A DNA stretch of 64,000 nt from Nakaseomyces glabratus (taxonomy: Eukaryota; Ascomycota; Saccharomycetes; Saccharomycetales; Saccharomycetaceae): assembly GCF_010111755.1 (NCBI RefSeq), contig NC_088953.1, positions 310,001 to 374,000 of the forward strand, written 5' to 3'. The position numbers and the translations under genes were made by a program. Shown here one piece after another: positions 9,709 to 18,696 of this stretch (position 1 is the first letter of the stretch; the number at the start of each line of letters is the position of its first letter). The notes beneath the pieces are model-generated. The model made no database searches, was not told where the DNA came from, and saw only the letters and a program-made list of their open reading frames with translations.

Positions 9709-11658
9709 CTAAATTTTATATGTTTCCATATGCGAGTCAACCTCTTTAACTATGGTATGATGATGGCCAGGTGCTCTGACAACATTCTTCTTTTCATCCA
9801 TTGTACAAAATGGTATATTATGAAACCACTCATCTGCATAAATATCTTCGAAAGTAGCCCTTTGTTTGGGGTCAACTTGAAGCATTTTAGACAGCAATGG
9901 TCTAGAAGCATGAGGTAGCAAACGTAGAAGTCTATAAGGTCCTCTAATAGTTTTCCTATGATGTGCAGGCTTATGTGAAGGAATGGATTTCAAATCATGT
10001 GACTCTGTGTGCTCAATGGTATGTGGCTTATTTACCACTCCATCTTGATCTTGAAGATTTTCTTTAGCCTTTTGCTCATTCTCGCCATCTTCTCCTGAAA
10101 CTTTAGGTGTTGGAAGATTGTTCTTCTGGCTGTTGTCCTGTACTTGGGTTCCATTACCTTCGCTAGACTTATTATCAGCAATACCTTGTACTATATTCAG
10201 ATGAGATGGTACCTTTGTCTCGCTAGCATTATCTATTATATGTGGGTTCTGTTCGGGTTCCAAATGCTTATGCTTTCTTTCTCTTCTTTCCTTCAATAGC
10301 TGATCATGGTGTCTGGCAGACTCTACGTAATCATGCGGAACTTCATCTGGCATACAGTACAACCTGAAATTCTCATCACTTTCACGAGGGGCTTTCCAAG
10401 GGAACCTCTTTAACATCATACAACAGTATATAATACCGATGGACCAGATATCAACACATTGAGGATCATAAGATTTTGTTGAAGTTATAACTTCTGGAGC
10501 TAGATATGGGTCACTACCGACTATACCATGAGCCATAGTAACATCATCTTCAAATGGATACCTAAATACAACTGCACTACCAAAATCAATCAGCTTAATA
10601 ATACCATCAGCGGTCATCACACAGTTATCCAGCTTCAAATCTCTATGAGCTAAACCCATAGAGTGCAAATAGCGGACACCTTCTGTCAATTGCTTCAAAC
10701 AACAGTTAATTTCACCACGGGACATCTTACCAGTCATTACAACAGCAAAGAAATCTATCGGGCAATATTGCATGACTTCATAGTATTTGTTCTGTTTAGA
10801 GTCCGAAAAGACATCGACAGTCTCAATGACATTAGGATGATGCAAAGAAGAACCAATACAGAACTCTGCAGTACATTTCTTGGCATACTCTTTCACCGAT
10901 TCATTCGGTTTCCTAGGTCTAAATTCCTTAACAGCAAATGTAGCTCCATCAGTCGGTCTAGTCAAAATCTTAACCGATCCCCCAGCACCAGAACCCAATA
11001 GCTTACCTAGTTTACCATACTTTTGGGCAAGGATCGAATCATCATGATAGATATTGATGTTATTGGATAATGATAAAATAGAATCAGAAGTTGGTGGGAT
11101 AGCAGACTGTGTATGTACGTGGTGATCCGTAGATCCATGGGGATGGTGATGTTTCCCATGCATCATAGCCGATAGAGAGGCCGTACTCGAGTAACCTTTA
11201 TGTTGATGATGGTGATGCTCTCCAGCATGTTCACCTTTATGAGTGTCATGTAGATTTGTGTGTGACTTTGACGTCATAGCCAAATTGAAATGTGACGCCA
11301 AATTCACTGTTGATGAAGATGCAGAACTAGTAGGAGATGCATTCTTTGAACGTAGCTGCGCCATAGATAAGTTCTTCTTTGTGGAAGATCTGAAAAATCT
11401 CTTCAATTCAGCCATCGAGTGACTCTGTTTCGGCGACGCGGTCATGGAGTCGTTCAGATGAGTATAGCTCGCATTATTGTGATTATTCGATGTATTCAAC
11501 GACTTCAATGAATCCTGCGATCGTTCACTCTTTAATGAATCACTGCTAGGTTTCCTACTCATAAATCCTAAAAAGGACTTCGAGCTCTTTATGGAGGGTG
11601 GCGGCGAATGTGACGAGTGGTGCTCGTGATGGAACGGTTTTCTCGATAGCAACGGCAT
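9709..11658 (-). CDS. HRK1: Ser/Thr protein kinase Hrk1 (Npr/Hal5 family)
   Basis: A 649-residue kinase. S. cerevisiae Hrk1 (759 residues) helps activate the plasma-membrane H+-ATPase Pma1 in response to glucose. A long serine- and histidine-rich N-terminus (about 1-200) precedes the kinase domain. The P-loop is GSGAGGSV, the ATP lysine is Lys244 (AVKEF), the catalytic Asp is Asp340 in HRDLKLDN, then DFGSA and the APEV motif. The C-lobe is split by a long charged insert (about residues 435-575) before the last helices (LLSKMLQVDPKQRATFEDI), typical of the Npr/Hal5 fungal kinases. Position matches YOR267C. Confidence 0.93.
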   Translation of the reverse strand: MPLLSRKPFHHEHHSSHSPPPSIKSSKSFLGFMSRKPSSDSLKSERSQDSLKSLNTSNNHNNASYTHLNDSMTASPKQSHSMAELKRFFRSSTKKNLSMAQLRSKNASPTSSASSSTVNLASHFNLAMTSKSHTNLHDTHKGEHAGEHHHHQHKGYSSTASLSAMMHGKHHHPHGSTDHHVHTQSAIPPTSDSILSLSNNINIYHDDSILAQKYGKLGKLLGSGAGGSVKILTRPTDGATFAVKEFRPRKPNESVKEYAKKCTAEFCIGSSLHHPNVIETVDVFSDSKQNKYYEVMQYCPIDFFAVVMTGKMSRGEINCCLKQLTEGVRYLHSMGLAHRDLKLDNCVMTADGIIKLIDFGSAVVFRYPFEDDVTMAHGIVGSDPYLAPEVITSTKSYDPQCVDIWSIGIIYCCMMLKRFPWKAPRESDENFRLYCMPDEVPHDYVESARHHDQLLKERRERKHKHLEPEQNPHIIDNASETKVPSHLNIVQGIADNKSSEGNGTQVQDNSQKNNLPTPKVSGEDGENEQKAKENLQDQDGVVNKPHTIEHTESHDLKSIPSHKPAHHRKTIRGPYRLLRLLPHASRPLLSKMLQVDPKQRATFEDIYADEWFHNIPFCTMDEKKNVVRAPGHHHTIVKEVDSHMETYKI

Positions 11659-12508
11659 ACTTTCTATCTATGTCTATTGTGCCTAGGTGAAAAAGCTGTT
11701 TAAATCAAACGACTGTTGTAGTATCAGCAAAACAAAATTAACAAAAACTGTCTGTTTCGAACTGCAAAGGGAAATCAATGATATTTATCTATAAGGAAGT
11801 AATACGTGTATATTACAATCATTGATTTGTTTCTGAGTTGCTTTCAAAACCAAAAAAAAGTTAATTTCCTATTAGCACTGAACTTCTGATCTACTCTCCT
11901 CTTTATAAAGAAAAGAAAGCACTGAAATGAGTCTAAATAGAAAAATTTATAAACCAAAAAAACTCCAGGTATAATCCTCCCTAGCAAATATTTTCCTTTA
12001 TGGAGGGGCTCAAATCCTTCTTTAACACTTGCTTTAGCTATAACTATTGGGAATTAAAGTGTTTGGTAGTTATCCAGATCAATGAAAAAAAACCTCTCCG
12101 AGTTGAAATTTTGTTCAATCTTGTCTTGTTTTATTGTATTTCTTGTTTTATTTTATTATATTCTATTTGATTTCAAGTGTTTTTCACTTCTGTTCGTTTG
12201 GCCCGTTGACAATTCGGTGCCTACCTTTTTCAGAGCTAGGTAATTTTTTTTTTGTTTCTGTACCCTCCTTTCTTTCACTCCCTTTCGATGTTAGGGCCCA
12301 ATGATTCATTTACCACTTACGCTATCAAGCTTGGTTTTCTGGAAACCTGTTACCAAAAAATATCTCAAATTTTTTCTCGTTTTCATGCTTTTCCCGGATC
12401 AAAAGAAAGGGGATAACGCTATATCCCACGCAAATCCTAGTTACCATTATAAAGCTATATCTCACCATCGCATGCTATATCACACAATGAACTATCACTA
12501 GCCTCACC

Positions 12509-12540
12509 CATTGTCATTGTCATTGTCATTGTCATTGTCA
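12509..12540. repeat. (CATTGT)5 microsatellite
   Basis: Five perfect copies of CATTGT followed by CA. They are immediately followed by two and a half copies of an 11-base GGACCCTTCTG unit. Confidence 0.9.
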
Positions 12541-12549
12541 GTGGATTTT

Positions 12550-12578
12550 GGACCCTTCTGGGACCCTTCTGGGACCCA
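12550..12578. repeat. GGACCCTTCTG tandem repeat
   Basis: An 11-base unit in about 2.5 direct copies, directly after the CATTGT microsatellite. Confidence 0.85.
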
Positions 12579-13290
12579 AACCATCTACATACAAAAAAAA
12601 AGAAACTTTGCAGCTTGTACACACAGCAAGAACAGTAGTGGGCACAATTTTTATCCTAGTACAATCCCGTAGATGTACTAGATCCTGCGAGTCGAACTCG
12701 AAAGCGTCCCCTCCGAGATCCCCTTTCCACTTACTTTTCTCTGGGAGTCCCACACAAACCGGAAAATTACGAATATTTTTACTGACTAAATCCTTGAAGC
12801 GTACGGGCATAACACTGAGGAATAACTTCCCTTCCCACTTTTCATGCCCTATCTATGTATTCGGTTGGCAAGGGACGGAAAAATCTCTTCTTTTTATTCC
12901 TCACTGGCCCCCCCTAATTATCCCGCACATCGCAACTTGTTCTCTCAAGGTGTAGCGGAAAATTCATAGGATGAAAACGGAAAATCAGGTATCATTGTTA
13001 TTGCCTGGGTACACTTGTAAGGACGTTTCTCAGCGGAAGAATTGTAGTAAGTGGCACAAATTATTCCGGGAAAAAAAAAGCTGAACACTACGTAATTTTA
13101 GTAAAAGTCCCTTTTTTATTCTCCCTTTGTCTTCCTCTTTTTTTTTTGCCACGAAAGTATCTCCGTACGCCCCCCCTCCCCCACTATGAATTCTCCCTTG
13201 CATTATATTCCGCGCGGGACGGAACAAATTGGCTAGTTCCGAGGAGCTTTAGGAATCCATGTCCACACAAGCCGTGTGCAATTATATTAC

Positions 13291-13318
13291 CGTGTGAGTG
13301 TGTGAGTGTGTGAGTGTG
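13291..13318. repeat. GTGTGA/GTGTGTGA tandem repeat
   Basis: Alternating GTGTGAGT units in about three to four copies, directly upstream of the ACGTGT array. Confidence 0.85.
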
Positions 13319-13321
13319 CTG

Positions 13322-13376
13322 ACGTGTTACGTGTTACGTGTTGCGTGTTACGTGTAACGTGTAACGTGTCAGGTGT
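13322..13376. repeat. ACGTGTT/ACGTGTA tandem array (E-box-like cores)
   Basis: About six ACGTG cores with one GCGTG variant, spaced about 7 bases apart, run from 13322 to about 13369 and end in CAGGTGTC. ACGTG is half of the CACGTG E-box and also the core of some bZIP sites. It lies about 600 bases upstream of PAC1 and 1.7 kb upstream of HRK1. Confidence 0.8.
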
Positions 13377-13980
13377 CATCTCTACGCTAAGCGATTACTT
13401 CCCTGACTCACGTGCAGGTACGTACAGCATGTATGGCTGTTTGGATTGCCAGGATCATTTTCGTTTTGTAGTACCAGCCGCAAGGCACATGCCGTAGCCA
13501 AAACCCTTTCCCGTGGAACCCACAACCCACGACCCACACAGAACCCCTGCCAGAACTTCTGTTTTCCCTCGTAGTCACATCGTGTGGAACAGACTGGAGG
13601 ATTTTTCAAAAGTCTCGAGGCAAATGCATCTCTTATAAACCTTATTTCCCAATTAGGCATCGGTGTTATAAATGTAATTAGATCGGTGTTTATGTAGTTG
13701 CTATTTTCTCTGTGCGTCCATTTTGTCCTGGTGATTATAACTTTTTAGGAATAGCAAGTTTTTTCGCTTTTCCTCTTAGAAAGAACCGTACCAAAGCTTT
13801 TTTTTGATCCACTGCCAAGGAACAGGCACTGCTTTGTTTACTATTTTTGGTTCATCATTAGTTCTTCAAAACTATAATTTAGCAGTGAATACCATCTTGA
13901 TATTGACAGAACGGGAGTTCCATTTATTATACAGCGTGCCATTGATATAGACAAAAGAAGTACTTGCTAAAGAGGAACTG

Positions 13981-15384
13981 ATGTCTTCGCTAACAGACTC
14001 CCAGGTGAACGATCTCCATTGCTCCATCTATAGGTATGTGCAATGGGTATCACAGAATAATGGGTCTTCCGATTTGCTCAACAAGTTGCAATCAGTGCTC
14101 GATATAGATGAGTTACAACTGTCACTTGACGACGGGGACCAAATGCTGCTTCCGAAGAAGTGGGGGTCCATCATAAGGCTTCAGAGAGCTATCACAAAAC
14201 TGGAACAAAAATGCGACGCTTTGCAGCAGGAACTTGACGACAAGACAAAACAACTCGAAACAATTGTACCGAAGGATACACAGATTGCGACGACCACTGA
14301 TGTTAATTGGCTGCCACCCGATCACATCTACGCATCAATACAGAACGAGTCCCCTGTGACAGCCATCAAACTCCACCCATCCTTGGCAATAGTCTATGTT
14401 GGTACGGATACTGGCAGACTAATAGCGTACGATATACTAAACTACACAATACCACTAGCGGTGACAACTGCACATTCAAAGGCTATAACCTCCATTGAAG
14501 TGATAGAGGCACACAACTTCGAAGAGTTTATTGATTCCACCACACTTGTGTCTACTACATCCAAGGATGCACAGATAAATGTATATGATCACTCTTCAAA
14601 CACGGGTGAGCTAAAGCTAATACGATCATTCAATGCACACGACAGCACAGTCTCTTCTCAGAAGACATGGCAAAAGGATAACGATGTTTTGCTTGCCTCA
14701 AGTTCAAGAGATGCCACTGTAAAAGTATGGAGAGTTAACGATTCAAGATGTCTTCAGTCCTTCAGTCCCCATAGTGAATGGGTTAAATCAATTGATGTAC
14801 TGGACGAGTATATTCTATCGGGGTCCCTTGACTCTACACTGCGACTGACCCACTGGCCATCAGGAAATGGTTTATCGGTAGGGACAGGCCACGAGTTCCC
14901 CATTGAAAGGGTGCTGATAATTCCTTTCTCTGACTCTAAGATCTGCACATCGCCTTATAGAGATCAGAACGAGCACTCAGCTTTTGCTCCTCTTAGATTT
15001 AAATACTGTGCTTCTGCTGCTAGGGATAACACAATCAAAATATGGGAAGTGCCGCTACCCCAACTTAAACCCAACAGCGCACCAGTACCATCAACTACAA
15101 ATACTACGTTTAAATGCGTAATGACTCTAAGAGGACATACATCTTGGGTAAAAGATTTAAAGTTGAGAGGTGACCACCTATTTTCATGCAGTGATGATGA
15201 GACTATTAAGTGTTGGGACTTAAATACGGGCAATTGCGTTAAAACGTGGTCTTCTATTCATAATAACTTCATCAATTGTATTGACATAGATAGAGAGGCC
15301 ACCATTGAGCAATTTTCACCATCTTTACAAAGAGAGATATTAGTTTCTGGAGATATGGATAATAAGGTTAAGATAATTCGATAG
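13981..15384 (+). CDS. PAC1: LIS1 homologue Pac1, dynein regulator
   Basis: A 467-residue LIS1-family protein that binds the dynein motor and holds it at microtubule plus ends, needed for spindle positioning. An N-terminal LisH-like segment (about residues 5-40, HCSIYRYVQWVSQN) is followed by a coiled coil (about 60-92) and a seven-bladed WD40 propeller. Visible repeats end in VKVWRV, IKIWEV, IKCWDL and VKIIR. The length is close to S. cerevisiae Pac1 (494). Position next to VPH1 matches YOR269W-YOR270C. The dynactin subunit gene LDB18 lies elsewhere in this window. Confidence 0.96.
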   Translation: MSSLTDSQVNDLHCSIYRYVQWVSQNNGSSDLLNKLQSVLDIDELQLSLDDGDQMLLPKKWGSIIRLQRAITKLEQKCDALQQELDDKTKQLETIVPKDTQIATTTDVNWLPPDHIYASIQNESPVTAIKLHPSLAIVYVGTDTGRLIAYDILNYTIPLAVTTAHSKAITSIEVIEAHNFEEFIDSTTLVSTTSKDAQINVYDHSSNTGELKLIRSFNAHDSTVSSQKTWQKDNDVLLASSSRDATVKVWRVNDSRCLQSFSPHSEWVKSIDVLDEYILSGSLDSTLRLTHWPSGNGLSVGTGHEFPIERVLIIPFSDSKICTSPYRDQNEHSAFAPLRFKYCASAARDNTIKIWEVPLPQLKPNSAPVPSTTNTTFKCVMTLRGHTSWVKDLKLRGDHLFSCSDDETIKCWDLNTGNCVKTWSSIHNNFINCIDIDREATIEQFSPSLQREILVSGDMDNKVKIIR

Positions 15385-15471
15385 TTTTTATTTATTACTT
15401 ATAAATTAATAGCATTACTTGCAAGTATGAAATGTCTCTAATTATAGGTGTATTTTTGAGTACTAATTTTT

Positions 15472-18141
15472 CTAATCAGAAGATCTAGTAAAAATACCAG
15501 AAAAACGTCTTATAAAACCCGGCTCGTCTCTTGGACTACCATCTTCATCAAGATTTGAAAAATCCTCTACACTTTCTTCAGTATCAACATCTATTGTACT
15601 AACTACACCTGCCTCGATCGACTCCTCAATCAAGTCCCTATCAATCAATTTGAAAGGTTCGTATAGCGTACCGTCACCAACAAAGAATTTAGACATCGAT
15701 TCAACCCAATGTAGACGCAATGAATGTAACATAGCAGAAGTACCTTCCATTACGACCAACACACATACTGTCAAGATAAACCACAAGGCAAATAAGAAAA
15801 CAACAGCAAAAACACCCATGAATCCGCTCATTCCAAATGACAAGCCGATGGTCATCGACCACAACACACTAGATAATTGGGCATGGGCAAGAGATAAAGC
15901 CCATAAACGCAAATATGACGCAGTGTGTGATACACAGTTCAAGCAGAATTCAATTGTATGGATAACTTGATGAATCATGACGTCACCGAACTCTTCACTA
16001 TGCTCTTCATGCGATTCCTCACCTTCTGCAATCTCTTCTTCTTCTATCAAATCTAATGCATCGTTAACATCTGGTAATAAATTTTCTGTTTCTTCGTGAT
16101 ATTCACCATCATTCGATGAGGCCTTTCCTGAGTTATCGCTGTGAGTAAATTTGAAATGTAATGGCTTCACAAATAGTAGCCATGGAACACATATTAGGGC
16201 AGTAACTAACAAAACCATCTGAACTTTGGCTTGATGTGGATAAAGCGGCTCATCGATGTTACCAGGAGACAGGAACATATTGATCAGCATATTCAATAGA
16301 CTTGGCGCAGCCTTTCCATCCTTGATCCAGTCCTTGGTCCACTTGTAAACAATACAAATGGATAGATAACCAAAGATACCTTGCATGAATAATAGACCAG
16401 GAATAAAGTTACCGACAATGTCAATGAAAGAGTTGAAGTGAAGGTGATTAACAAGGGAGAACATATACGAATAAGTCATATGAATGAAACCCATTAAAAT
16501 AGATAATTTCATCTTGTATGAGTTAGTGAATAGCAAATTATTTTCAGCACCGTGCCAAGCCCAATCCAAACCTATAGGATAAGTACCAACTTGTTTAGCA
16601 AAAATGGCTTCCCCCTTGTGCCAACTTTCTGGCCATTCCCAACCAGACTTGAAAAATGTCATTGATTTAGAGAAGATATCATTATAAAGGAAACCCGTGT
16701 ACATGGAGAAGAGACCCATTAATAATAGAATGTATCTACCAGAGTAGGCCATATCAAAAATTTCGTCTCTCTTCATCTTACCCAGAGCTTTCTCATTTAG
16801 AACTAGCGTTAAAGCAGCTAAGAACATGATGCATCCATGCCCCAAGTCACCAAACATGATTGCAAACATGAAAGGGAAAGTAACCACTGTTGGTAGACCT
16901 GGGTTGACTTCTCTGTATTGGGCGATACCGTAACAGTCACAGATAGCTTGGAAGGCTTCTGTGAATTTATTTGTTCTGTGGTATGTTGGTGGTGTGCTTG
17001 TAGTCTCTAGAACTTGCAGTGTCGAAGGGAAATCAATTCCTAATCTGTTTACCATCTCCTCCAGTTTTGCTCTCAGTATATCTATTTGATCCATTGGGAT
17101 CCAACCTTCTGCGATCAAGGTCTTTCTATTTTCATCGTTGTTGAATTTATTCAATGTTTCGAATACTGCCTTCTCCTTTGAGACTTCATGGAACCACAAG
17201 TTCAGTTCTTTTGAAATAGCGTATAATTCACTTTCCAAAGTAACCATTGCCGTCTGTAGCACGGTGTTTAAGTCCTGCAAGTTTCTGTTTATTTCCAACA
17301 ACTTTTCAGATCTCAGGTCAGATCTCGAGTCCACAAAATACAGCTTGGCATCTAGTGACTCAGCTATCTTTCTAATACGCTTAATAATCAAGTCACCATG
17401 CGAGAACACAATGAATGCGTCCTTCTTTACATATTTCCCAGTCTTCTCATCGTAGAGTGGCTTTTCAATTGCTACATGTTTGAACAGTAAGTTACCTCTC
17501 AAGGTTCTCCATAGGATTTGTTCCAGGATGTGTGTCTTTTCACTTGGTATGACACCGGACACATAGTTCACGGAGCTGTTTGCACCGCCGTACCTAGTTG
17601 TCTCTGCGTTACCCATTTCCTCGTCTGTAGGTTGTGGTGTATCGTTGGCCTGGGATTGTGGTGCGTCCATGTCCTGGGAGAAGAACTCGTCCGCGGTCCT
17701 CAACAAGAACCGGTACTGCTCCAAGTCCGTGCGCTGTCTCTTGATCTGATCGCAGCCGTCCTCCATCTCCATCAAACGCTCTTCCAAGAACGTAGCGTTC
17801 TGCACATGGTCGTCAATGGCAGACCCGCTGGGTGGTTCAGCGACAGCGTCACCACCTACACTCCCATCACGGAGTTCCCCGTTCTCAAACAGCTGGATGC
17901 GATGCTTCTGCAGAAGACTGTACAGATACCTGTACACACGCTCCACGTTGTCCAACCGCCTGATATCGTCCACGTACGCCCTCTGGAACGCCTGCTTCTT
18001 GGCGTTCAGGTCTCGAAACTGCACCAGCCCCAGCTGCCCCAAAGTGTACGCAGTGTCCCGCGCGATCTCCTGCGGGATGTAGAACTGCACCAGCGACATC
18101 TCCGCCGACCGGAAAATCGCCTCCTCTTCGCTCCGAACCAT
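15472..18141 (-). CDS. VPH1: Vacuolar H+-ATPase subunit a, Vph1
   Basis: An 889-residue subunit a of the V-ATPase Vo sector, the vacuolar isoform by similarity and position (YOR270C). The N-terminal cytosolic half starts EEAIFRSAEMSLVQFYIPQE; a C-terminal membrane half has about eight helices. The essential proton-channel arginine is Arg745 in YLRLWALSLAHAQL, with FVGDGTLYEPF near the end. I used the ATG at 18141, where family similarity begins; an in-frame ATG at 18201 would add 20 residues. The protein runs about 50 residues past the usual Vph1 end (S. cerevisiae 840), finishing with an acidic stretch and a basic-aromatic GFIRRFSGIFTRSSD. The 5' end of the gene is far richer in GC than the rest. 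Confidence 0.96.
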   Translation of the reverse strand: MVRSEEEAIFRSAEMSLVQFYIPQEIARDTAYTLGQLGLVQFRDLNAKKQAFQRAYVDDIRRLDNVERVYRYLYSLLQKHRIQLFENGELRDGSVGGDAVAEPPSGSAIDDHVQNATFLEERLMEMEDGCDQIKRQRTDLEQYRFLLRTADEFFSQDMDAPQSQANDTPQPTDEEMGNAETTRYGGANSSVNYVSGVIPSEKTHILEQILWRTLRGNLLFKHVAIEKPLYDEKTGKYVKKDAFIVFSHGDLIIKRIRKIAESLDAKLYFVDSRSDLRSEKLLEINRNLQDLNTVLQTAMVTLESELYAISKELNLWFHEVSKEKAVFETLNKFNNDENRKTLIAEGWIPMDQIDILRAKLEEMVNRLGIDFPSTLQVLETTSTPPTYHRTNKFTEAFQAICDCYGIAQYREVNPGLPTVVTFPFMFAIMFGDLGHGCIMFLAALTLVLNEKALGKMKRDEIFDMAYSGRYILLLMGLFSMYTGFLYNDIFSKSMTFFKSGWEWPESWHKGEAIFAKQVGTYPIGLDWAWHGAENNLLFTNSYKMKLSILMGFIHMTYSYMFSLVNHLHFNSFIDIVGNFIPGLLFMQGIFGYLSICIVYKWTKDWIKDGKAAPSLLNMLINMFLSPGNIDEPLYPHQAKVQMVLLVTALICVPWLLFVKPLHFKFTHSDNSGKASSNDGEYHEETENLLPDVNDALDLIEEEEIAEGEESHEEHSEEFGDVMIHQVIHTIEFCLNCVSHTASYLRLWALSLAHAQLSSVLWSMTIGLSFGMSGFMGVFAVVFLFALWFILTVCVLVVMEGTSAMLHSLRLHWVESMSKFFVGDGTLYEPFKLIDRDLIEESIEAGVVSTIDVDTEESVEDFSNLDEDGSPRDEPGFIRRFSGIFTRSSD

Positions 18142-18696
18142 GCTATCTATGTTTAACTTCGCACTTTCGCTAACTGCCGCCGAGAAGACAGAGAAACCCA
18201 CAAACAGGAACTTGAGCCTTATTTATACTTCCAAGATTCCCCTTCAAGGCAAGAAATCCAAAAAATCGTAGAAATTTTTGGCAATTAAGGGTTTATCACG
18301 ATAGACGCATCAAGTCACATTATTAGTTATTAAATACGTAAGTCATATGATATACGTATATAAATACAAATAAATATCTCTATTCACGTAAATATCACAT
18401 GTTTTTCAAGACAAAAATTCTGAAAAAAAAAAATTTAAATTTTGCGATGGCGATGCCCTCCCCCATTGTCAAACCTCTGTGGCCTTTGGATATTGCTTAC
18501 TGGAAACTGCGTTGTTTTTTAATTTGAATTACTGCATCCCATTGTTTCCTTCATCTCGTTTAAGTGGCATGGCTAAAAGGGATCCGTGGAACTGTTTGCC
18601 AGAACCCCAGGTGTTTCAATGTCTTTATTTATTATTTAATAACTGCATATGTAATTGTTTGGTGCTATCGATATCTACAGAAAAAGAACCCCAAGG
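18142..18696. other. VPH1/ARE divergent promoter region
   Basis: 555 bases between divergent genes. Contents: an AT-rich half near VPH1, a run of adenines at about 18422-18432, a PAC-like TTTGCGATGGCGATG at about 18441-18455, and a PDRE (separate entry). An RTCACRTG match at 18394-18401 has no centromere context. Confidence 0.5.
18583..18590. promoter_or_regulatory. Pleiotropic drug response element TCCGTGGA
   Basis: Exact match to the Pdr1/Pdr3 site TCCGYGGA, 107 bases upstream of the ARE start and about 440 bases from VPH1. In C. glabrata and S. cerevisiae such sites drive azole-efflux and lipid genes. One site by sequence only. Confidence 0.45.

Larger units (their letters stand above)
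11659..13980. other. Long HRK1/PAC1 divergent intergenic region with simple repeats
   Basis: 2,322 bases between divergent genes. It holds pyrimidine- and T-rich tracts, STRE-like AGGGG at 12408-12412, and three short tandem repeats listed separately. Open frames such as 12548-12955 (plus) and 13382-13660 (minus) overlap the repeats and show no domain-like pattern; I do not call them. Confidence 0.5.

Noticed and set aside
12548..12955. 135-codon open frame in the HRK1-PAC1 gap
   Set aside because: It starts inside a tandem repeat, runs through C-rich low-complexity sequence and shows no domain or signal pattern.
13291..13318. GTGTGA repeat as an internal telomeric tract
   Set aside because: The unit does not match known yeast telomere repeats such as TG1-3 or the 16-base Candida glabrata repeat.
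17518..18156. 212-codon plus-strand frame over the VPH1 5' end
   Set aside because: Antisense shadow of a conserved gene in a GC-rich segment, where stop codons are rare by composition.
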